A model generated the notes under the pieces. That model searched no databases. It saw only the letters and a list, made by a program, of their open reading frames with translations, and was not told the DNA's origin. Below, piece by piece: positions 1-4,970 of a DNA stretch of 6,333 nucleotides (positions are counted from its first letter, which is position 1; the number at the start of each line of letters is the position of its first letter). The translations under genes were made by a program, and so were the position numbers. The stretch is from the NCBI GenBank assembly GCA_934320895.1, contig CAKRFY010000064.1:1-6333 (forward strand). The letters are read 5' to 3'. The stretch comes from an uncultured Lachnospiraceae bacterium (GTDB lineage Bacteria > Bacillota > Clostridia > Lachnospirales > Lachnospiraceae).

Positions 1-92
1 GCGTACGGCTTGTACAACCTTACGCTGTAACTGAATAATTTTTATAATTTTGTGTCCAAAATATGTTGACTAGTGCAACTTTTACACCCTAA

Positions 93-159
93 TTTTTTGA
101 CCCCTAATGCATACCCGATTTTTTGACCTATGCATTAACACTTTTTTGACCTATGTATG
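93..159. repeat. Three direct repeats of TTTTTTGAC
   Basis: The nonamer TTTTTTGAC occurs at 93-101, 119-127 and 142-150, so start-to-start spacing is 26 and 23 bp. The second and third copies continue as CTATGCAT and CTATGTAT; the first is followed after a few bases by ATGCAT. The copies lie in the gene-free left margin, downstream of the recombinase gene. The regular spacing near two to two-and-a-half helical turns suggests binding sites for a protein such as a recombinase, replication or regulatory factor. That role is inference; the repetition itself is seen directly. Confidence 0.6.
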
Positions 160-225
160 GCGAAATCGTTGTGAAGTTTGATTTTTTAATTTTTATATAT
201 GGAAAAATATCCATCATTTATTATA

Positions 226-280
226 ATTTTTTGATACTGTAGGAAGCATATAGGATGTATATTGATTTTTTGATACTGTA
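226..280. repeat. 16-bp perfect direct repeat, ATTTTTTGATACTGTA, two copies
   Basis: The identical 16-mer occurs at 226-241 and 265-280, 39 bp apart start to start. It shares the TTTTTTGA core with the 93-150 repeats but continues as TACTGTA. The two copies sit directly after the 3' end of the recombinase gene. Apart from these repeats and a weak palindrome, ATGGA/TCCAT at 199-214, no gene, terminator or other structure was found in 1-304. Function is unknown; paired recombinase or element-end binding sites are possible. Confidence 0.65.
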
Positions 281-304
281 TAGGGGATTGGTCTGCTAAA
301 TTTT

Positions 305-964
305 TTACTCTGGCTTAACCTGAGGATTTTGTGACGCTTCATACTCCTTTACCCTCCGGTAAAAGGTATTGGGTTTCAATGCCAGCTCTTCCATTGCCTG
401 CTTCGCTGTGATCTTTGATGCTTTCCAATCCTGATAAACCTTAACAAACTCTGATTCATTGATTTTTATAGGCTGTCTGCCAAATTTAACCCCTTTCTTC
501 TTCGCTTCTACAATGCCCTCTGCCTGACGTTTTGAACGCTTCTCTAATTCCTGCTGAGCCATCGTAGCATAAACCTCTATCAATATATTTGTTACCATGT
601 CCATGACCCATTTATTAGCAGGCTCTATATCCACCAAGGTAGAAGGCAACTCTAATATCCTTGTATAAATCCCATGCTCCTTGTACCACTGCAATTCTTT
701 CTTGATACTCTCTTTGTCTCTACCAAGACGATCCATTTCCTCAAAGACTACTTCTATTATTTCATTGGAATCACTTGCCTTCGATATATGCTCTAAAATG
801 ATTTTCATTGCATTGTAATTTTCCCTGTCAAATGTTTTCCCTGTAACCTTATCCCTGAATATGTTTGCATCAGGGATGTCAGGTCTGAACTTCCTGATCG
901 CTGTTTCCTGCCTCTCCAAATTCTGGTCTTTGCTTGAAACTCTCTCGTATGCGTAAGTTATCAT
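305..964 (-). CDS. Small serine recombinase (resolvase/invertase family)
   Basis: This 219-aa protein is a site-specific DNA recombinase that would cut and rejoin DNA through a phosphoserine link. The N-terminal catalytic domain opens with YERVSSKDQ (residues 6-14), placing the nucleophile at Ser10 after Arg8. The second conserved motif, DRLGR, is at residues 78-82. The long helix around residues 125-150, ending in KRSKRQAEGI, fits the dimerisation E-helix, and KKKGVKFGRQ (155-164) leads into a C-terminal helix-turn-helix at roughly 184-206. The length matches small resolvases and invertases, not large serine integrases. The ATG at 964 follows GAGGAGG (974-980) by nine bases. It lies 69 bp downstream of the nuclease-methyltransferase gene on the same strand, so the two are probably co-transcribed. 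Whether it resolves, inverts or transposes cannot be read from the sequence; the nearby repeats are candidate targets. Confidence 0.93.
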   Translation of the reverse strand: MITYAYERVSSKDQNLERQETAIRKFRPDIPDANIFRDKVTGKTFDRENYNAMKIILEHISKASDSNEIIEVVFEEMDRLGRDKESIKKELQWYKEHGIYTRILELPSTLVDIEPANKWVMDMVTNILIEVYATMAQQELEKRSKRQAEGIVEAKKKGVKFGRQPIKINESEFVKVYQDWKASKITAKQAMEELALKPNTFYRRVKEYEASQNPQVKPE

Positions 965-994
965 AATGTATAACCTCCTCTTCTTATTAAGAAA

Positions 995-1019
995 GGGAAA
1001 GACTTCCTTTGCCTTTCCC
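995..1019 (-). other. Hairpin in the methyltransferase-recombinase gap
   Basis: GGGAAAG (995-1001) and CTTTCCC (1013-1019) pair over seven bases with an 11-nt loop. On the minus strand the stem is followed by TTTCTT, not a clean U-run. It lies 15 bp past the stop of the methyltransferase gene and ahead of the recombinase ribosome binding site. It may be a weak terminator, an attenuator or an mRNA-stabilising stem that lowers recombinase expression relative to the upstream gene. Confidence 0.4.
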
Positions 1020-1033
1020 CTTAGTATTGACTG

Positions 1034-2992
1034 TTATTCCATTGGCTTTATTGTGGATTCTATGTAAGCTATCTCTTCATCTGACAAGTTATATTTTTTA
1101 TATAACTGCTTGTCTATGTTTGAAATGGATTGTGACCAGTCTATGTCGGAGTGCTCGGAGAAGTCTTGGAGTGGTATAAACATATAATTATCATGACTTA
1201 CTCTCTGATTATTAAGTGTTGATGCTATTAATGCTCTTACAAATTTTGTCATAAAATAGTTTTTCACTCTACAAGCAGTTTGCTCATTGTTATATACTCC
1301 CAAAACTGTATATGTACTTGTACAAACTGTTTTATTGTCCAAAATTTCTGGCTTATTGATTATAGATGTTGTATTCATGCTACCTGTTATAACTTTATAC
1401 ATTGATACAATCTCTCTGCCCTTAATTAAATCTGCTAAATTTATGAAATCTCTATACCCGGAACTTGTCCTTACATTTATATTTCCCGTCACTCCAAAAT
1501 AGTTTGTATCTAATCCAAAAGCATTTTGACTAAACCATGTTTTATCTATGAATTTAGTTTCCTTTTCCATTCTATTGGTTAATGTTCTATAATACTTGCT
1601 TGGAATAAAAATATCTGTATTTTGTATCATTTCTACAGAGTCAGTCTTTCCATTAATCAGTATCTCTGTTTCTGATTTTTGTTGAGCTGTGTTTGTGCAA
1701 AAATATGATATTCCACCATTAAGTACTATTCCATTAAATACGTCTTTTGAATTTTCATAGTATGCTATTCTTTTTGTTTTATTACACAGAACATGTTTTC
1801 TCATTAGTTTACTTTCATTATCTGATGCACTGAACCATCTAGCCGGCGTTATCATACACACCCCCCCTGTTCCAATATCAAAAGCCTTGTTTACAAACCT
1901 TTGATATATTGGTACTGCTCGTGCTTTTTCACCTGTGCTTTCTTGGTAGGGCGGGTTACCGATTACTACGTCTATGTTCATATCTTTTCCAAACTCCTTA
2001 TTTAATATATCTCTTATATTATTTTGCTTTCCATCTGGTCTTGACCCCATATTGATGCCTTTTAATTTGTTGATATAGTCTGGAATTATTTTTATGTTTC
2101 TATCTTCACCAAAAAGTTTTTTGGTTGTTCTGTCAAGAGATACTTGACTTAATGCAATGCCATATATCTGATTCTTTAGGATATGATTTGAACGTGCTAT
2201 ATCATTCGGGAACTCTGACTGTAGTGTTTCATTTTCCATCAGTCTATCGTATATTTCTCTGAGGTATTCTCCACCTTTGCAAGCTGGGTCTAGGAAAGTT
2301 GTTTTACTATTCCAAACCTCTGCTGGTAACATATCTACCATTGCTTTTACAACTCTATCTGGTGTAACAATCTCTGGGATTCGTGCCATACCGTTTTGCA
2401 AATCTTCTACCACTGAAAAATCATTGACCTCTGAAATCACCTGAATGTTTTCTTTTTCTGGTATATCATCAAAAATCTTAAAGCCTATTGCAGTGATAAG
2501 TGCCTTTATCTGAGTTACTTTGTCCTCATATAAACTAATATCAGCGCCACCGTTATTTTGTTCTCTGCCATTTAGGTTATTTTCCTCTGGCACTTCCCAA
2601 ATGAAAATGCTCTCTAAGGCATTCAGTTCTGTTGCGCCCCAGGTATCATCTTTATTCGTTACTACAATTACCCAGCTCCATTTATATCTATATGGTTCTG
2701 TTGTGCTTGTGTCATGCTCCCTTAATCTTGCTAATGCTGACTCTCCATTCTTACGCTTTGATGCCTGTCCAACATAGGCAACCTCATGTCCATCTTCATA
2801 CCCAAACAGAAAATATATAGAGTTATACCTAAGTTCCTTGTCAATAAATTTCAAGGAAAGGTCTGTCCTCGGAAAACTAAATGCTATTGTTCCCCAGTCA
2901 TCATTAGCAAATCTTGCTGCTCCTATATGCGCCTGTACTGGTTGTGACTTAATATTTATTGTATTATTTTTTCCTACTTTCTTCTTTGCCAT
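1034..2992 (-). CDS. GIY-YIG nuclease domain fused to an Eco57I-class N6-adenine DNA methyltransferase
   Basis: This 652-aa protein probably acts alone as a restriction-modification enzyme. Residues about 57-175 match a GIY-YIG nuclease fold: IYF at 59-61, AYVGQ at 72-76, an RLREH arginine/histidine segment at 89-93, the expected glutamate in ALESIFI (E127) and asparagines at 138-147. The methyltransferase domain starts near 205. Motif I is LDPACKGGEYL (234-244), for S-adenosylmethionine binding, and motif IV is NPPY (346-349), the catalytic motif of adenine-N6 amino methylation. Residues from about 440 to 630 should be the DNA-recognition part; the C-terminus (KYNLSDEEIAYIE) resembles other methyltransferases of this class. 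Motif I has Lys-Gly-Gly where Gly-Ser-Gly is usual. No separate restriction, specificity or helicase subunit is in view. The ATG at 2992 is preceded by GAGAGGATAGGAAGGC. Domain calls are from motifs; the target site, and whether the nuclease cuts DNA, are unknown. A regulatory or solitary methyltransferase is the alternative. Confidence 0.85.
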   Translation of the reverse strand: MAKKKVGKNNTINIKSQPVQAHIGAARFANDDWGTIAFSFPRTDLSLKFIDKELRYNSIYFLFGYEDGHEVAYVGQASKRKNGESALARLREHDTSTTEPYRYKWSWVIVVTNKDDTWGATELNALESIFIWEVPEENNLNGREQNNGGADISLYEDKVTQIKALITAIGFKIFDDIPEKENIQVISEVNDFSVVEDLQNGMARIPEIVTPDRVVKAMVDMLPAEVWNSKTTFLDPACKGGEYLREIYDRLMENETLQSEFPNDIARSNHILKNQIYGIALSQVSLDRTTKKLFGEDRNIKIIPDYINKLKGINMGSRPDGKQNNIRDILNKEFGKDMNIDVVIGNPPYQESTGEKARAVPIYQRFVNKAFDIGTGGVCMITPARWFSASDNESKLMRKHVLCNKTKRIAYYENSKDVFNGIVLNGGISYFCTNTAQQKSETEILINGKTDSVEMIQNTDIFIPSKYYRTLTNRMEKETKFIDKTWFSQNAFGLDTNYFGVTGNINVRTSSGYRDFINLADLIKGREIVSMYKVITGSMNTTSIINKPEILDNKTVCTSTYTVLGVYNNEQTACRVKNYFMTKFVRALIASTLNNQRVSHDNYMFIPLQDFSEHSDIDWSQSISNIDKQLYKKYNLSDEEIAYIESTIKPME

Positions 2993-2998
2993 GCCTTC

Positions 2999-3130
2999 CT
3001 ATCCTCTCAAAAGTTCAAAAATAAAAAAATATTTTTTCTTTCTTATAACTGGCATGCAGGAAACACAGCATCTTATTGAAAATAGAAATGCTATATCAAA
3101 ACAAGGGATGCATCCCCTAAACTGTTTCAT
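2999..3130 (-). CDS. Possible 43-aa Cys-rich leader protein just upstream of the methyltransferase
   Basis: A frame from ATG at 3130 encodes 43 residues starting MKQFRGCIPC. Its TAG ends six bases before the methyltransferase ATG, so the two would be translationally coupled if the frame is used. It has CxxC at residues 7-10 and CCxxC at 21-25, a hydrophobic middle, and a basic-aromatic tail (RKKKYFFIF). A purine-rich GTGGGTGG precedes the ATG by only two bases, which is a poor spacing. It could be a small regulator, a leader peptide or a chance frame in an AT-rich leader. No family was recognised. Confidence 0.3.
   Translation of the reverse strand: MKQFRGCIPCFDIAFLFSIRCCVSCMPVIRKKKYFFIFELLRG
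3105..3116. promoter_or_regulatory. Perfect 12-bp palindrome GGGATGCATCCC in the methyltransferase leader
   Basis: This perfect inverted repeat lies about 113 bp upstream of the methyltransferase start, in a region otherwise very rich in A and T. Its ATGCAT core also appears beside the TTTTTTGAC repeats at the left margin. On the minus strand it is followed by TTGATA (3094-3099) and, 16-17 bases on, AATAAGA, a weak -35/-10 candidate. It could be an operator for the restriction-modification gene. This is an inference from position and symmetry alone. Confidence 0.35.
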
Positions 3131-3233
3131 ATCCACCCACTTTTGAAATCTGTCCTAAATCATACCTTTTGACATACCAATCTTCCCTATTTTCCTTTAT
3201 TTCATTTCTCCCGTTTTTTATTTTTGAAATATG
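3117..3233 (-). other. Coding-like short frame without a normal start
   Basis: After an in-frame TGA at 3234-3236, 38 codons stay open to TAG at 3117-3119. The frame contains a protein-like run, REDWYVKRYDLGQISKVGG. No ATG, GTG or TTG opens it. An upstream in-frame ATG at 3260 would give eight codons before the TGA. It overlaps the start of the 43-aa frame by 14 bases. The region may be a decayed small gene or a repeat-derived chance frame, since its ISK segments coincide with the TTTTGA repeats read in antisense. No family was recognised. Confidence 0.2.
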
Positions 3234-3268
3234 TCATTTCTTATTTATACTTTTTGACATATCAAAAA
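3141..3268. repeat. TTTTGA(A/C)AT repeats and an inverted-repeat site in the methyltransferase leader
   Basis: Four related copies occur: TTTTGAAATCTGTC at 3141, TTTTGACATACC at 3167, TTTTGAAATATGTCA at 3222 and TTTTGACATATCA at 3252. Spacings are 26, 55 and 30 bp. The last copy is an inverted repeat, TTTTTGA (3251-3257), CATA, TCAAAAA (3262-3268), which looks like an operator half-site pair. The core resembles the TTTTTTGAC repeats of the left margin, so both sides of the nuclease-methyltransferase/recombinase pair carry related motifs. The region contains no other recognised gene. Confidence 0.5.
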
Positions 3269-3305
3269 AGTACTGCTTACCATCCCTGATAAACAGTACC
3301 TTTTT
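3264..3305 (-). terminator. Rho-independent terminator, possibly bidirectional
   Basis: A 12-bp stem (3270-3281 with 3288-3299, a few G-T pairs) closes a 6-nt loop. On the minus strand it is followed by six U residues (3264-3269). It starts right after the stop of the 47-aa gene and would end that operon. The plus-strand side is followed by TTTTT, so it could also work the other way. It isolates the methyltransferase transcript from the genes upstream, implying a promoter between 3000 and 3264. Confidence 0.8.
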
Positions 3306-3449
3306 CTAATCCTTTGTATCAAATAATTTTTCCATGTACTTACAAAACGCTATTACCAACTGTTTCAATAACCACACAATACAACATAAGATTATCATGA
3401 TATTGGTTATGTTGAGTATGGTAATGCAGGTGAAAAATTCCAACTCCAT
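3306..3449 (-). CDS. 47-aa single-pass small membrane protein, unknown
   Basis: A short frame from ATG at 3449 to TAG at 3306 encodes 47 residues. Residues about 5-35 form one hydrophobic stretch (ITILNITNIMIILCCIVWLL) flanked by a short acidic N-terminus and a charged C-terminus (KYMEKLFDTKD), so it should be a single-pass inner-membrane protein. The start is supported by GGGGGTGAG (3453-3461), seven bases upstream. That site overlaps the stop of the 172-aa gene, giving a 12-bp gap and likely translational coupling. A terminator follows its stop at once. A toxin, holin-like or membrane-anchor role is possible, but nothing identifies it. Confidence 0.65.
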   Translation of the reverse strand: MELEFFTCITILNITNIMIILCCIVWLLKQLVIAFCKYMEKLFDTKD

Positions 3450-3461
3450 GTTCTCACCCCC

Positions 3462-3980
3462 TTAGGATGCTTCTACTGTTTTTTCTACCTGCACTGGTGA
3501 TTGTACTGGTGTTTTATCTTTTTCCAAGGGTGCTACTACTATCTTCCCACCATCCAGTTTTAACCCTGCACTGATTACCCCCATATCATATAACGTCCTT
3601 ACCTTATCCTCACTAAAACTCGTTCTCTCATATCGTGAGGATATTACATCATACAGCGTATTCCCTTTTTCCTTATGTGTTCCGACCACTATGTAAAATA
3701 AATTTACTAAGCTCTCTCCTTCATACTTCGGTACTAAGGAATTGATATGGCTCTTTATCATCCAGTTTCGACAATAAAATCCTTGCTCGTCTGGTATCAA
3801 TTCCCCTGTATCCTCAGAAATGATTACCCCATAAACTTCATCTTTTCCATGTATGATGCAGTCCTTTAACTGCTTCTCTGTAAACTCCACTACCTCCCCC
3901 TTCGGTAAGGAATAAAGCTCATACCCTAACTGACGACTTCCTAAAAATAATTCATTTGTTACAATAAGTTTTCTACACAT
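3462..3980 (-). CDS. Conserved-looking hypothetical protein, 172 aa
   Basis: The protein was not recognised. It is predicted to be soluble, with no signal peptide or membrane segment. It starts MCRKLIVTNELF, has a mixed alpha/beta body, and ends in a Pro/Gln/Val-rich tail (PVQSPVQVEKTVEAS) that is likely disordered. A TTG at 3986 is in frame, but GGAGGG at 3989-3994 would sit only two bases from it. The ATG at 3980 lies eight bases from that site, so 3980 is chosen. The gene is followed after 12 bp by the 47-aa membrane protein, so the pair probably works or is regulated together. TATAAA just upstream of the ribosome site could be a -10 element, but no convincing -35 was found. The context points to a mobile-element accessory gene. 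Confidence 0.75.
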   Translation of the reverse strand: MCRKLIVTNELFLGSRQLGYELYSLPKGEVVEFTEKQLKDCIIHGKDEVYGVIISEDTGELIPDEQGFYCRNWMIKSHINSLVPKYEGESLVNLFYIVVGTHKEKGNTLYDVISSRYERTSFSEDKVRTLYDMGVISAGLKLDGGKIVVAPLEKDKTPVQSPVQVEKTVEAS

Positions 3981-3988
3981 ATTCAATG

Positions 3989-3994
3989 CCCTCC
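3989..3994 (-). promoter_or_regulatory. Ribosome binding site that fixes the 172-aa gene start at 3980
   Basis: GGAGGG on the minus strand is eight bases from ATG at 3980 but two bases from the in-frame TTG at 3986. The spacing favours the ATG and shortens the protein by two residues relative to the longest frame. Confidence 0.8.
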
Positions 3995-4135
3995 ATTTTT
4001 TATACTTGTTTTGCAGTTTTTTATTTACTGCTCCTTACATTTCATATCCTAACGCTGATACTGCATGGGGCATAGACGTGATGTTTCACGGGGTTACAGG
4101 CATGGTTTTAGGGAGTATGCACAGGATAAACATAT

Positions 4136-4168
4136 AAAAACAGCCAGTACCTTTTATAATACTGACTG
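4136..4168 (-). terminator. Rho-independent terminator after the truncated minus-strand frame
   Basis: CAGCCAGTA (4141-4149) pairs with TACTGACTG (4160-4168) over nine bases with one wobble. On the minus strand it is followed by TTTTT (4136-4140). It lies eight bases past the TGA of the broken frame at 4177-4293 and fits as that gene's terminator. The rest of the 3987-4176 gap holds a small CGTGA/TCACG hairpin at 4077-4090 and only very short frames without ribosome sites. Confidence 0.7.
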
Positions 4169-4176
4169 CTCCTGAA

Positions 4177-4293
4177 TCATACCCCTACGATATCAAATTC
4201 TTTCCTTAACCACCTAACCTTATTCTCTTTAATTATTACATATATCTCCTGAGATAATACCTTATTTTTACCACGAATTTCTATTGGTTTACA
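4177..4293 (-). pseudogene. 3' remnant of an unknown gene, cut at the element junction
   Basis: Reading from about 4293 to TGA at 4177 gives some 38 codons of coding-like sequence, including IEIRGKNKVLSQEIYV and ENKVRWLRKEFDIVGV at the C-terminus. Composition is lysine/glutamate-rich and looks like a real protein tail, and a terminator follows directly. No start codon or ribosome site exists within it. Upstream, the frame runs into the antisense of the SpoIID-like gene and stops at 4318-4320. The 5' part is therefore missing, apparently at the same point where the plus-strand gene is broken. If the element can circularise, this frame might be completed across the joined ends; that is inference. 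The family was not recognised. Confidence 0.45.
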
Positions 4294-4877
4294 TGTACCG
4301 CAACCAGGGCTATGACTTCACAATTACTTCTTCCACCGCTTATGACCAGAAATGGATCTACGGCAGAAATATTTACTCTAATATTGACCGTATTGTAGAC
4401 TCCATCTTTGCCAATTACCTCTCACGCCCAGGTGTACGGCAGCCTATCTTCACTTCCTACTGTGACGGCAACCGCGTAACCTGTGAAGGTTTATCCCAAT
4501 GGGGCAGCCGTTATCTGGGTGAACAGGGTTATACACCTATTGAAATCATTCGGTATTATTATGGTAATGACATGTATATCAATTCCACGCAATATATATC
4601 AGGTGTTCCTTCCTCCTGGCCCGGATATGACCTGACTATCGGTTCTTCCGGTCAAAAGGTATTACAAATGCAGCAGCAGTTAAACCGTATTGCCGAGAAT
4701 TATCCTGCAATTCCTACAATTGCAGAGGATGGCATCTATGGCAGTGGCACTGCTGAAGCTGTAAGAACTTTCCAGAGAATCTTTGGTCTGCCGGCAACAG
4801 GAATTGTAGACTATCCTACCTGGTATAAGATTTCCGCTATCTATGTAGGTGTTACCCGTATCTCGGAACCTGGCTGA
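4293..4877 (+). pseudogene. 3' fragment of a SpoIID-like/peptidoglycan-binding domain protein
   Basis: About 194 codons survive of a cell-wall protein. The first part, with YCDGNRVTCEGLSQWG and a following EIIRYYYGND segment, resembles the C-terminal half of a SpoIID/LytB-like domain. It is followed from about residue 116 by a peptidoglycan-binding domain (PG_binding_1 type) with the typical DG.YG..T..AV..FQ, GL...G.V and TW pattern. Intact relatives, from memory, carry an N-terminal region of well over 100 residues that is absent here. Similarity seems to begin at the TAC at 4296, and no ribosome binding site precedes the in-frame TTG (4284) or ATG (4293). The gene was probably broken by insertion or rearrangement at that point. 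Its stop at 4877 is intact and is followed by a strong hairpin. Confidence 0.75.
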
Positions 4878-4895
4878 GAATTTCTTCCCACATAT

Positions 4896-4933
4896 AAGCA
4901 AAAGCATCGCCACTTCTGACGATGCTTTTGCTT
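4896..4933. terminator. Bidirectional terminator-like hairpin between convergent genes
   Basis: A perfect 14-bp stem, AAGCAAAAGCATCG (4896-4909) with its complement (4920-4933), closes a 10-nt loop. It lies between the plus-strand SpoIID-like fragment and the minus-strand permease. The A/T-rich stem ends can supply the U-run in either direction, although no long T tract follows. Confidence 0.8.
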
Positions 4934-4970
4934 GGTAATCATTTTCCAGTTTCACTATTAGCTTTTTGTT

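Larger units (their letters stand above)
1..4290. mobile_element. Probable integrated mobile element or accessory island (right part; left end not resolved)
   Basis: This stretch holds a small serine recombinase, a single-chain nuclease-methyltransferase, unknown small proteins and repeat-rich AT-rich spacers, all on the minus strand. That is typical cargo of mobile DNA. The right limit is placed near 4284-4296 because the plus-strand SpoIID-like gene begins abruptly there without its N-terminal part, and a minus-strand frame (4177-4293) loses its 5' part at the same point. No terminal inverted repeat or target duplication could be recognised, and no relaxase, replication or conjugation gene is present. 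The element type is therefore unknown, and the left end may be outside the window. A chromosomal rearrangement rather than a clean insertion remains possible. Confidence 0.5.

Noticed and set aside
1..33. Open plus-strand end reading VRLVQPYAVTE then a stop, and quasi-palindrome GCGTA...TTGTACAA...TACGC at the window edge
   Set aside because: Too short to assign to a protein, all three plus frames end within 40 bases, and the palindrome arms are out of register. It may be the 3' end of a gene outside the window, but nothing supports that.
1..72. Minus-strand frame open to the window edge (ends QLQRKVVQAVR)
   Set aside because: It has no ATG, GTG or TTG and no ribosome binding site. It could not be joined convincingly to the broken frame at 4177-4293.
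93..280. CRISPR array
   Set aside because: The repeats are only 9-16 bp, the spacings are irregular and short, and no cas gene is present.
2838..3146. Plus-strand 102-codon frame
   Set aside because: It is mostly antisense to the methyltransferase N-terminus and its leader, with no ribosome site or recognisable domain.
4061..4175. Plus-strand 36-codon frame starting MGHRRDVSRG
   Set aside because: It has no ribosome binding site and overlaps the minus-strand terminator hairpin. It looks like a chance frame.
4680..4955. Minus-strand 91-codon frame antisense to the SpoIID-like fragment
   Set aside because: It is a shadow of the peptidoglycan-binding domain and runs through the terminator hairpin; no family features.
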